A stretch of DNA of 64,000 nt. Origin: Sulfurimicrobium sp031426915. Its GTDB lineage: Bacteria > Pseudomonadota > Gammaproteobacteria > Burkholderiales > Sulfuricellaceae. A program made the position numbers and the translations under genes. The notes under the pieces are model-generated. The model had not been told where the DNA came from, did not search any database, and saw nothing but the letters and a program-made list of their open reading frames with translations. Positions 7,901 to 15,220 of this stretch are shown piece after piece (position 1 is the first letter of the stretch; every line of letters starts with the position of its first letter). Location of the stretch: positions 62,001 through 126,000 of the forward strand of contig JASJPB010000039.1 in assembly GCA_031426915.1 (NCBI GenBank). The letters run 5' to 3'.

Positions 7901-10359
7901 TTGGCGACAGGTTTGCCGTTGACGTCAAGCACCAGCAGCTCGGCCCCGGCCTTGTCTTTGACCGCGGCCCATTCCTCGGTATGGATGCCGACCACATGGG
8001 CGGAAGTCCACAGCGTGGCGCGGGCCTGGGCGGTGTAGGTTTCGCCGTTGGGGTCGCGGTATTCCATGTCGGCGATCAGAGTCTTGGGCTGGGTGAGCGC
8101 TTTGGCGAGCGTTATTTTTGCCCGCGCCGTGCCTTCCGGCCCGAGCGTCAGCGCCTGATCCGTACCCGCTTCGTTCTGGCTTTGATCTTCGGGCATGGCG
8201 CTGGACTCGATTTCTTCTTCCGCTTCACGTTCGCCATACCAGGCCGACCAGCGGTTGATGCCCTCGCCGAACAGGTAATCCGGGTAGGATGGAAAAGCAA
8301 TTTTTGCCGGCGCAAAACGGTGGCGCAGCATGACCTGTTCCTTGCCTGCCGCGCCGCCGGAAAGATAGGACAGACGCACATCCACGCCCACGGATTCGGG
8401 CGCGATCAGGGGCGCCTTGGCTATGGTCACCTCGGCCTTCAGCACCGGCAAACGGAAATCGGCCACGCGGAAGGAGGCGCTGTTGCCGAAGGCGCCCAGC
8501 TCGATCCGGTACAGGCCGCGCTTGGCGCCCGCTGGCAGCTTCCACTGCATTTCGGCGTTGCCGCGACTGTCCCAGGAGACCGGCAGGCTGTAGCGGTCCT
8601 TGCCGCCCTCGTGGACGATCTCGACCGTGCGCGGCAGATTCTCCGGTCTGGGATAAGCCAGTCCTTGCGCCCGCGCTTCGCGCGCGTAGTGTTTCATGTG
8701 CACGGTTTCGTCCGGGCGCAGCAGATTGCGCGCCAGCACGGTGTGCCCGATCAGCTTGCGTCCTTCCTCGCGCTCCAGGATGCGGAAGCGCCAGCTTTCG
8801 ATGCCCTTGGTCCAGTCGGAGCGCGCGAAAGTCAGCTCGTCGTTCTTGCGTGCGAAGGCAAACATCGGGCAGTCGTAGCGATCCGTCGGCAGCGCGCCGG
8901 AAATGAGGGCGACACCGCGCGTGTCTGTTTTTCCTTCACCCAGCAGCTTGCCCTTGCAGTCGCGCAGGCTGACCCTGGCATCGGCCACGGCCTGCCCGCG
9001 CGAAAGGGTGGTGACCCACACCATGGCCTGTTCGCCGGAATAGTGGAGGTGGGCGGCAAGGTTGGTCACCAGCGCGCCGGTGCGCACGTACATGGGTTTG
9101 TGTGCGCCCAGCAGCGAGCGCCCGAGCTTTCGGCTTTCGGCCTCGACCAGGTAGAAGCCGGGCTCGGGCAGGGGCAGCCCCACCACTTCCATGGGTTTTT
9201 CTCCCAAGGGCTTGGGCAGCTCCCTCGTTACCAAGCCCCTGTTTCCCTTGAGCATGGAGTAGGCGCGGGAATCGGCTTCAGCCGGAATGGACTGGAGCGC
9301 GCTGGAAAACTCGTCACCGGCTTCCCATTCCGATGTCGCCCGGCTGTCATCGCGCGCCTGCCAGCCGCGCAACTGGGCGATGGCGGCGACAATTTTCATT
9401 TCATCGCGCAGTTTCACGTAGCGCACTCTGGCGGCGGTGCCGGGTTGCGCCGCTGCCGCATTTTCGGTGGGTTTTGGCGCAGCAGCCGGCTCCAGGTTGC
9501 GCAACGTCACCGGCAAGGCCGCGTCGGCGTAACGCTCGATGATGCCGAAATTGGCGGCGAACTTCACCAAGGGTGGATAGGCAGCCATCTTGAAGCGGAA
9601 TGGCGGCATTTTTTTGTTATTGCTGGGCAGGAGTTTGCCCTCATGATCTTTCAATCCTGCCGGCAGGTGTACCGTGAATACGGTGTTGGCGGAGAGGCGG
9701 GGGAAGCTCACTTCGCTGTTGTTATATTCCTCCGTCGGCTCCAGGCTGGCGGGACGAACAATCTTTCCCCGCCCGTCGCGCAGGAAGATCGACTTTGCCT
9801 GTTTCGCGTCCAGGCTGGTGACGAAACGCAGCGCCACCGGCATGATGGGATTGCAGCCGGCGCCTTCATTCTCGCGGCTGCAGATCAGGCTGAATGGCTG
9901 CTCGGAGCGTGCCTTGAAGTGGAAGGCCTGGGCATACCAGTCGTTCCAGTAGTCGGGCTGGTTGCGGTCGCGATCCTTGGCGGGTTCAGGATCGACCCAG
10001 ACCAGACTGACCCGCCCGCCGTCAGGAAAACGGGTTTTGCAGCGCAGCACCAGCCATTCCGCTGTCGCCGTCACTCGGGCGGCAGCCAGCGCCGCATCCC
10101 GTTCCTTGCCCGCGAGCACGCTCACCGGAATCTCCGAACGCACCCCTTCCACATCGCAGTGGGCTCTGGGTGGAGCTTCCAGCGGGCGGGAAAGACGCAG
10201 CGCAAACACCTGGTTATCGGCTATGTCCGCGCTTTCGGCTGCGGGCAGGATGTCCTGCACCCTGGGCTGGCCGGACTGCCGGGCAAACCCGGGCGTGGGG
10301 GCCGCCAGGGCGAAAACGAGAACGGCAAATAGCGTGCGTACAAGACCGGCTGGGTGCAT
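4939..10359 (-). CDS. Bacterial alpha-2-macroglobulin family protein
   Basis: 1806 residues with a typical signal peptide (LVRTLFAVLVFALAAPTPGFA) and no lipobox cysteine, so probably soluble periplasmic rather than a lipoprotein like E. coli YfhM. It carries the thioester motif CLEQ at C1348-Q1351 (nt 6307-6318), the hallmark of protease-trapping members. MG-type beta domains fill the first 1000 or so residues, and the C-terminus has the conserved SFYRAYYEYLPRGAYTVEYE segment. Such proteins are thought to trap proteases that breach the outer membrane while the partner PBP1C repairs peptidoglycan. The ATG at 10359 has a good GGGAG six bases upstream. Very long ORFs on the opposite strand here are GC-driven shadows. 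Confidence 0.93.
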   Translation of the reverse strand: MHPAGLVRTLFAVLVFALAAPTPGFARQSGQPRVQDILPAAESADIADNQVFALRLSRPLEAPPRAHCDVEGVRSEIPVSVLAGKERDAALAAARVTATAEWLVLRCKTRFPDGGRVSLVWVDPEPAKDRDRNQPDYWNDWYAQAFHFKARSEQPFSLICSRENEGAGCNPIMPVALRFVTSLDAKQAKSIFLRDGRGKIVRPASLEPTEEYNNSEVSFPRLSANTVFTVHLPAGLKDHEGKLLPSNNKKMPPFRFKMAAYPPLVKFAANFGIIERYADAALPVTLRNLEPAAAPKPTENAAAAQPGTAARVRYVKLRDEMKIVAAIAQLRGWQARDDSRATSEWEAGDEFSSALQSIPAEADSRAYSMLKGNRGLVTRELPKPLGEKPMEVVGLPLPEPGFYLVEAESRKLGRSLLGAHKPMYVRTGALVTNLAAHLHYSGEQAMVWVTTLSRGQAVADARVSLRDCKGKLLGEGKTDTRGVALISGALPTDRYDCPMFAFARKNDELTFARSDWTKGIESWRFRILEREEGRKLIGHTVLARNLLRPDETVHMKHYAREARAQGLAYPRPENLPRTVEIVHEGGKDRYSLPVSWDSRGNAEMQWKLPAGAKRGLYRIELGAFGNSASFRVADFRLPVLKAEVTIAKAPLIAPESVGVDVRLSYLSGGAAGKEQVMLRHRFAPAKIAFPSYPDYLFGEGINRWSAWYGEREAEEEIESSAMPEDQSQNEAGTDQALTLGPEGTARAKITLAKALTQPKTLIADMEYRDPNGETYTAQARATLWTSAHVVGIHTEEWAAVKDKAGAELLVLDVNGKPVANAPIAATASLRGWVSHRKRTVGGFYAYHHEEVKQDLGQVCSGKTDKFGKFACNFPVANTGELLLRATTSDAQGRTAQATTTLWAYSGDEGWFRAEDHDRIDLLPEKKRYEPGETARLQLRMPFREATALVTVKRGGQVLDYFVRPVSRKNPLIEVPVKLDYAPNVYVSVLLVRGRVASPAPTALVDLARPAFKLGIAEFEVGAKKHEMKVGVSSDKAVYQTREKAKVKVRVEGAIDASGKRVLPAEREVTVFALDEALLELMPNDTWNALIPMMAKRGYGFNSASAQMQVVGKRHYGRKALPPGGGGGGRLPTRELFDTLLLWQDKVKLNDAGEAEIEVPLNDSLSRFRIVAVADAGPDQFGLGYTSVSATRDLQIISGLPPVVRDGDQFAGQFTARNTTERPMRVKVWGSMGSQALPEQMLELAPGQSKGVAWRVTAPAVKALEWAVNVSETQGRNDAIKLRQNVEPALSTVHFLATGFELKGSRTLPIDMVENAAPGRGEMLVSINPQLGTSAASVREYMRGYPFACLEQRTSKAVSLKDNSLWAIIASGIERYIAPSGLVNYYPEGGGEGYDVLTAFVLSASREAGWELPEGARDKMLGGLVQFVEGKLVNRYDYYRNDSAELTERKLLALEALSRFGQARPEMADSLKLDLKQLSTRALVEWSGVLHRTRWPQREEKLKAALAELKQRYEFTPAGAQSKRGTDNRWWMMYSDEVTSIKFLLLALEVPQLASHLDSLARGAVSRQHNGHWGSTQANVWGSLALDKYAQHLLGKNALGGRTLVRLGKESRELDWSKTPLGDSFKLPLAVGENTLLLEHRGGGIPFVQTLGTAFAPLKKAVGAQASVSKTIIPVKQAKPGLWSAGDLARVKLDFTLDKDGGWLVVSDPIPAGATILGGGLKGLGGKSVKADTPQRRWWRQGVPVFVERSFSFYRAYYEYLPRGAYTVEYELRLNNPGRFLLPPTHLEAMYAPDMFADTPNPVLEVK

Positions 10360-10382
10360 TTTATTCTCCCTGGAGCGCTGCG

Positions 10383-10400
10383 AGGCTATGACGATAGCCT
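10383..10400. promoter_or_regulatory. Inverted repeat in the A2M/fumarase divergent region
   Basis: AGGCTAT (10383-10389), four bases, then ATAGCCT (10394-10400): a perfect 7-bp inverted repeat about 25 bp upstream of the A2M start codon. It could be an operator or a leader hairpin for the A2M operon. Nothing identifies a binding protein. Confidence 0.3.
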
Positions 10401-10466
10401 AGTCCTGAATGGGTGACAAGCGGGGATGGAAAAGTCATGCGTAGCGAATGACAGTTGATGAACATC

Positions 10467-10493
10467 ATGTATCATACATAAGACTAAATTTAG
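10467..10493. promoter_or_regulatory. Palindromic operator candidates upstream of fumarase
   Basis: Two perfect palindromes lie just before the fumarase start: ATGTAT-C-ATACAT (10467-10479) and CTAAATTTAG (10484-10493). The first resembles the short symmetrical sites bound by GntR-type regulators. A possible -35 TTGATG lies at 10455-10460, which would put the palindromes over the -10 and start region, as expected for a repressor. No regulator gene is adjacent, so the assignment is inference. Confidence 0.4.
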
Positions 10494-10510
10494 TGAGCGA
10501 GGCTCCTTGC

Positions 10511-12034
10511 ATGACCACCATTCGCCAGGAAGATTTCATTTCCAGCGTCGCCGACGCGCTGCAATTCATTTCCTACTACCACCCTCTCGACTACATCCAG
10601 GCGCTGGGCGAGGCTTACGAGCGGGAACAGTCTCCCGCCGCCCGTGACGCCATCGCCCAGATCCTCACCAACTCGCGCATGAGCGCGCAAGGGCACCGGC
10701 CGATCTGCCAGGATACGGGTATCGTGGTGGCCTTCGTCAAGGTCGGCATGGACGTGCGCTGGGATGCCGCCATGGGTGTCAGCGACATGCTCAACGAGGG
10801 CGTGCGCCGCGCCTACACCAACCCGGACAACGTGTTGCGCGCCTCGGTGGTGGCCGATCCGGCTGGCGCGCGCAGGAACACCCGCGACAATACCCCGGCG
10901 GTGATCCATTACGAGATCGTCCCCGGCGACAAGGTCGAGATCATCCTCGCGGCCAAGGGCGGCGGCTCGGAAAACAAGGCCAAGTTCGCGATACTCAACC
11001 CGTCCGACAGCCTGGTGGACTGGGTGCTGAAAACCGTTCCCACCATGGGCGCCGGCTGGTGCCCGCCGGGGATCCTGGGCATCGGCCTGGGCGGCACGGC
11101 GGAAAAAGCCATGCTGCTGGCCAAGGAAGCCTTGATGGAACCGGTGGACATCCACCAGTTGCAGGCACGCGGTCCGGCCAGCCGGGTGGAGGAATTGCGC
11201 CTTGAGTTGTACCAGAAGGTCAATGCCTTGGGTATCGGTGCGCAGGGGCTGGGCGGCCTCACCACCGTGGTGGACGTAAAAATCAAGGATTACCCGACCC
11301 ATGCCGCCGGCCTGCCGGTCGGCATGATCCCCAACTGCGCCGCCACCCGCCACATCCATTTCACGCTCGATGGCAGCGGGCCGGCCGTATTGACGCCGCC
11401 TTCCCTCGACCAATGGCCGAAAGTGGACTGGCAGCCCCACGCCGATGCGCGGCGCGTCAACCTGGACACGGTTACGCGTGGAGAAATCGCCACCTGGAAG
11501 CCGGGCGAGGCACTGCTCCTGTCAGGAAAACTGCTTACCGGGCGCGATGCCGCCCACAAGCGCATCGCCGACCTGTTCGCCAAGGGCGAGGGCTTGCCGC
11601 CGGGGGTGGACCTGAACGGACGTTTCATTTACTACGTCGGCCCGGTGGACCCGGTACGCGACGAAGTGGTCGGCCCCGCCGGACCCACAACCGCCACGCG
11701 CATGGACAAATTCACCGACATGATGCTGGACAAGACCGGCCTGGTCGGCATGATAGGCAAGGCCGAGCGCGGACCGGCGGCGATCGAGAGCATCAGGCGC
11801 CACAAGGCGGTCTACCTGATGGCGGTGGGCGGCGCGGCCTACCTCGTCTCCAAGGCGATCAAGTCGGCGCGGGTGATCGCTTTCGAGGACCTGGGCATGG
11901 AGGCAATTTACGAATTCGTGGTGCAGGACATGCCGGTGACGGTGGCGGTGGACGCCTGCGGCGAATCGGTACACAACACCGGCCCGGCGGAATGGCGGGC
12001 GAAGATCGGCAAGATCCCAGTAGTGGCAGGCTGA
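10511..12034 (+). CDS. fumA: Class I fumarate hydratase (iron-sulfur)
   Basis: 507 residues, single-chain class I fumarase combining alpha and beta domains, catalysing fumarate + water to malate in the TCA cycle. Visible family signatures are RPICQDTG, GGGSENKAK, NCAATRHIHF and ACGESVHNTGPAEW; the cysteines in CQDTG, PNCAAT and DACGES are candidate cluster ligands. ATG 10511 is chosen over upstream in-frame ATG 10448 because GAGG (10499-10502) sits eight bases before it and the extra 21 residues do not resemble the family. The [4Fe-4S] enzyme is oxygen-sensitive. It is followed by a terminator and then acuI and prpE in the same direction. Confidence 0.93.
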   Translation: MTTIRQEDFISSVADALQFISYYHPLDYIQALGEAYEREQSPAARDAIAQILTNSRMSAQGHRPICQDTGIVVAFVKVGMDVRWDAAMGVSDMLNEGVRRAYTNPDNVLRASVVADPAGARRNTRDNTPAVIHYEIVPGDKVEIILAAKGGGSENKAKFAILNPSDSLVDWVLKTVPTMGAGWCPPGILGIGLGGTAEKAMLLAKEALMEPVDIHQLQARGPASRVEELRLELYQKVNALGIGAQGLGGLTTVVDVKIKDYPTHAAGLPVGMIPNCAATRHIHFTLDGSGPAVLTPPSLDQWPKVDWQPHADARRVNLDTVTRGEIATWKPGEALLLSGKLLTGRDAAHKRIADLFAKGEGLPPGVDLNGRFIYYVGPVDPVRDEVVGPAGPTTATRMDKFTDMMLDKTGLVGMIGKAERGPAAIESIRRHKAVYLMAVGGAAYLVSKAIKSARVIAFEDLGMEAIYEFVVQDMPVTVAVDACGESVHNTGPAEWRAKIGKIPVVAG

Positions 12035-12042
12035 CTTACTAA

Positions 12043-12077
12043 CTTTCCCCCTTGTCAGGGGGGAGTCCTTAATTTTT
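12043..12077 (+). terminator. Rho-independent terminator after fumarase
   Basis: CCCCCT (12047-12052), loop TGTC, AGGGGG (12057-12062), with outer ACT/AGT pairing, followed by CCTTAATTTTT. This is a strong stem with a T-rich tail directly after the fumarase stop. It partly uncouples fumarase from the acuI-prpE genes that start about 25 bp later. Confidence 0.7.
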
Positions 12078-12099
12078 GACGGTTGTGGTTATGGATAAT

Positions 12100-13083
12100 A
12101 TGGACAAATTCAAGGCTTACCGAATTTTCAACGAAGACGGCAAGATCAGCGCCCGCATGGACGAGATCTCGCTGGACGATCTTTGTCCGGGCGAGGTGGT
12201 GATCCGCAACGCTTATTCCAGCGTCAACTACAAGGATGCGCTGGCCGCTACCGGTGCGGGCAAGATCGTGCGCAAGTTTCCACTGGTGGGCGGGGTGGAT
12301 CTGGCGGGGGAAGTGGTTTCTTCCACCCATGCCGACTTTCAGCCCGGCGAGCAGGTGCTGGTGACCGGCTATGGCACTGGGGTTGAGCATGACGGCGGCT
12401 TCGCGGAATACGCCCGTATTCCGGCTGGGTGGGTGGTGGCGCTGCCCTCGGGGATGACCTCCTTCGAGGCCATGGCTATCGGCACGGCGGGATTCACCGC
12501 CGCGCTGGCCGTGGTGCGCATGGAACAGAACGGCCTCAAGCCGGCCAACGGCCCGGTGGTGGTAACCGGCGCCTCGGGCGGGGTGGGCAGCGTGGCGGTG
12601 AGCATCCTGGCCGGCCTGGGCTACGAGGTGGCGGCCATAACCGGCAAGGATGAGGAACACGAATACCTGCGCCACCTCGGCGCGGCGCAAGTGCTGTCGC
12701 GCCACAGCCTGGAAATGGGCAGCAGGCCGCTGGAAAAAGCGATCTGGGCCGGCGCCGTGGACCCGGTGGGCGGCGCAACCCTGGCCTGGCTCACCCGTAC
12801 CATGCAATATCACGGCTCCATCGCCAGTTGCGGGCTGACCGGCGGCATAGAACTCAACACCACGGTGATGCCTTTCATCCTGCGCGGTGTGAATCTGCTG
12901 GGGATCGATTCGGTGCAGTGTCCGATGGCGCTGCGCCGGGAAGTCTGGCAACGGCTGGCGGGGGACATGCGCCCGCGCCATCTCGGGGAGATGACGCGCA
13001 CCATCGTTTTCGAGGCTTTGCCGCAAACGTTTAAAGCCCTGCTCAAGGGGGCGGTGAAGGGTAGGACCGTGTTGAAGATATAA
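12100..13083 (+). CDS. acuI: Acryloyl-CoA reductase-like quinone oxidoreductase (AcuI/YhdH)
   Basis: 327-residue medium-chain dehydrogenase of the AcuI/YhdH family, which reduces acryloyl-CoA to propionyl-CoA with NADPH. Family signatures: SSVNYKDALAATGAGKIV near the N-terminus, the nucleotide-binding VVTGASGGVGSVAV, and GTAGFTAALAV. Zinc-ligand cysteines of alcohol dehydrogenases are absent, as expected. ATG 12100 (MDKFKAYRIF) fits the usual family N-terminus; in-frame TTG 12076 and ATG 12091 are alternatives. prpE follows after 22 bp, so the pair can form or use propionyl-CoA and clear toxic acryloyl-CoA. The precise substrate is inferred from the family. Confidence 0.85.
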   Translation: MDKFKAYRIFNEDGKISARMDEISLDDLCPGEVVIRNAYSSVNYKDALAATGAGKIVRKFPLVGGVDLAGEVVSSTHADFQPGEQVLVTGYGTGVEHDGGFAEYARIPAGWVVALPSGMTSFEAMAIGTAGFTAALAVVRMEQNGLKPANGPVVVTGASGGVGSVAVSILAGLGYEVAAITGKDEEHEYLRHLGAAQVLSRHSLEMGSRPLEKAIWAGAVDPVGGATLAWLTRTMQYHGSIASCGLTGGIELNTTVMPFILRGVNLLGIDSVQCPMALRREVWQRLAGDMRPRHLGEMTRTIVFEALPQTFKALLKGAVKGRTVLKI

Positions 13084-13105
13084 AAAAATTGGAGGAGTGG
13101 CGGCA

Positions 13106-15010
13106 ATGGGAAAATACCTGGAGTTTTACCAGCAGTCGATCGACAGCCCGGATGCATTCTGGGCCGAACAGGCCAAATTGATCGACTGGCATCAGCCATT
13201 CGAGCAGGTGCTGGATTACAGCAAGCCGCCGTTCACCAAATGGTTCGTCGGCGGCCAGACCAACCTGTGCTACAACGCAGTGGACCGCCACCTCAAGGAC
13301 CGTCCGGAGCAGAAGGCGCTGGTCTTCATTTCCACCGAAACCGGGCAGGACCAGTCCTATACCTATCGCGAGCTGCATGCCGAGGTCAACCGCTTCGCCG
13401 CCGCGCTGAAGAGCCTCGGGGTAGGGAAGGGCGACCGCGTCATCATCTACATGCCGATGATCGCCGAAGCCGCCTTCGCCATGCTGGCCTGCGCGCGACT
13501 GGGGGCGGTCCACTCCGTGGTATTCGGCGGCTTCGCCTCGCACAGCCTGGCGACCCGCATCGACGACGCCAGACCCAAGGTGATGGTGACTTCCGATGCC
13601 GGCATGCGCGGCGGCAAGATCATTCCCTACAAGCACCTGGTGGACGAGGCGCTGCGCCTGTCGCAGACCCCGCCAGACAATGTGCTGATCGTCAATCGCG
13701 GCCTGGACCCGGATATGTCCGTGGTGGCGGGGCGCGACGTGGATTATGCGACGCTGCGCGAAAAACACCTGGATACCCAGGTGGAGCCGGTGTGGCTGGA
13801 ATCCTCCGAGCCTTCCTACATCCTCTATACCTCCGGCACCACCGGCAAGCCCAAGGGCGTGCAGCGCGATACCGGCGGCTATGCCGTGGCGCTGGCCGCC
13901 TCGATGCGCCATATCTACACCGGCCAGCCGGGGGAAACCATGTTCACCACCAGCGACATCGGCTGGGTGGTGGGCCACTCCTACATCGTCTACGGGCCGC
14001 TGCTCAACGGTATGACCACCATTTTCTACGAAGGCCTGCCGATCCGTCCCGACCCCGGCATCTGGTGGAAAATCGTGTCCGAGAACAAGGTCAACGTGAT
14101 GTTCTCCTCGCCCACCGCGATCCGCGTGCTGAAAAAACAGCCGCCGGAATTCCTGCACAAATACGACGTTTCCAGCCTGCGCAGCCTGTATCTCGCCGGC
14201 GAGCCGCTGGACGAGCCCACCGCGCGCTGGATTTCCGACGCGCTCCAGGTCAACATCGTCGACAACTACTGGCAGACCGAGACCGGCTGGCCGATCCTGT
14301 CCAGCGTGCCGGGCATCGAGGACACGCCGCGCAAGTTCGGCTCGCCCAGCTTCCCGGTCTACGGCTTCAACCTGAAGCTGCTGCACGAAGGCACAGGCAA
14401 GCCGGTGGGCGTCAGGGAAAAAGGCGTGCTGGTGGCGCTGCCGCCGCTGCCGCCCGGCTGTTTGACCACGGTGTGGGGCGACGACAAGCGCTTCCTCAAT
14501 ACCTATTTCTCCAGCTTCGAGCATGAGCTGGTGTACACCACCTTCGACTGGGCGACCGTGGACGAGGACGGCTATTACTTCATCCTCGGCCGCACCGACG
14601 ATGTGATCAACGTGGCCGGCCACCGCCTTGGCACGCGCGAGATCGAGGAAGCGGTCTCGGCCCACCCCAATATCGCCGAAGTGGCCGTGGTAGGAGTGCA
14701 CGACGAGATCAAGGGGCAGGCGGTGATGGCCTTCGCGGTGGTCAAGGACGCCGGCCGCATCGCGACGCCGGAAGGTCTGGCGCTGATGGAGAAGGAAGTG
14801 ATGGCCACCGTGGACAAGGAACTGGGCGCCATCGCCCGTCCCGCCAAGGTGCATTTCGTCGTCACGCTGCCCAAGACCCGTTCCGGCAAGCTGTTGCGGC
14901 GCAGCATCCAGGCGCTGGCGGAAGGGCGCGAGCCGGGCGACCTCACCACCCTGGACGATCCGGGCGCGCTGGAGCAGGTGCGGCAAGCCATTGCCCAGTG
15001 GAAAGGTTAA
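13106..15010 (+). CDS. prpE: Propionate-CoA ligase
   Basis: 634-residue acyl-adenylate-forming enzyme, propionate + ATP + CoA to propionyl-CoA. The AMP-binding motif is YTSGTTGKPKGVQRDTGG, where the QRDTGG tail is typical of PrpE rather than acetyl-CoA synthetase. YWQTETGWPI and GRTDDVINVAGHRLGT mark the adenylation core and hinge, and TRSGKLLRR contains the C-terminal catalytic lysine (usually acetylation-controlled). The ATG at 13106 has GGAGGA (13091-13096) nine bases upstream; the in-frame GTG at 13097 abuts the Shine-Dalgarno and is rejected. It lies 22 bp after acuI, probably one operon. Acetate is a possible secondary substrate. Confidence 0.9.
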   Translation: MGKYLEFYQQSIDSPDAFWAEQAKLIDWHQPFEQVLDYSKPPFTKWFVGGQTNLCYNAVDRHLKDRPEQKALVFISTETGQDQSYTYRELHAEVNRFAAALKSLGVGKGDRVIIYMPMIAEAAFAMLACARLGAVHSVVFGGFASHSLATRIDDARPKVMVTSDAGMRGGKIIPYKHLVDEALRLSQTPPDNVLIVNRGLDPDMSVVAGRDVDYATLREKHLDTQVEPVWLESSEPSYILYTSGTTGKPKGVQRDTGGYAVALAASMRHIYTGQPGETMFTTSDIGWVVGHSYIVYGPLLNGMTTIFYEGLPIRPDPGIWWKIVSENKVNVMFSSPTAIRVLKKQPPEFLHKYDVSSLRSLYLAGEPLDEPTARWISDALQVNIVDNYWQTETGWPILSSVPGIEDTPRKFGSPSFPVYGFNLKLLHEGTGKPVGVREKGVLVALPPLPPGCLTTVWGDDKRFLNTYFSSFEHELVYTTFDWATVDEDGYYFILGRTDDVINVAGHRLGTREIEEAVSAHPNIAEVAVVGVHDEIKGQAVMAFAVVKDAGRIATPEGLALMEKEVMATVDKELGAIARPAKVHFVVTLPKTRSGKLLRRSIQALAEGREPGDLTTLDDPGALEQVRQAIAQWKG

Positions 15011-15184
15011 CCCAAATTATCCATTAGGCGGCTCTTCGAGCCTACACGAGCGCTGGCGGACGGTTTGCGGTCATTTTGGCCGCTTGTTCGTCGTCCATGG
15101 AATAACCATGAACTCCTCACAAGCGGCCAAACTGCCTCGCAACCCGCCTCGCCATCATCTCGCGTCTAATGGACAATCTGGGTT
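15009..15184. repeat. 176-bp palindromic MITE-like element
   Basis: Terminal inverted repeats AACCCAAATTATCCATTAG (15009-15027) and, reverse-complemented, AACCCAGATTGTCCATTAG (15166-15184) match at 17 of 19 positions. Inside, TTTGGCCGCTTGT (from 15075) pairs with ACAAGCGGCCAAA (to 15131), and CCATGG-AATAA-CCATG forms the tip near 15095-15110. The whole unit can fold into one long imperfect hairpin. It begins at the prpE stop codon and holds no gene. A non-autonomous transposon derivative or a REP-like element is most likely; a folded RNA is an alternative. TA dinucleotides flank both ends. No second copy was seen in the window. Confidence 0.65.
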
Positions 15185-15220
15185 TAAAATAAAAGCCTCA
15201 AACAAGATCTGGAAGCGAAT

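Noticed and set aside
4900..10332. Very long plus-strand ORFs (655 and 783 codons) across the A2M gene
   Set aside because: They are antisense frames kept open by GC-rich codon bias; the products are low-complexity and match no family, while the minus-strand A2M has a signal peptide and thioester motif.
13043..14986. 647-codon minus-strand ORF over prpE, and similar long antisense ORFs over lepA (43251-44945), parC, parE and the hybrid kinase (58223-60448)
   Set aside because: Same cause: third-position GC bias mirrored on the opposite strand. The sense genes have complete catalytic motifs.
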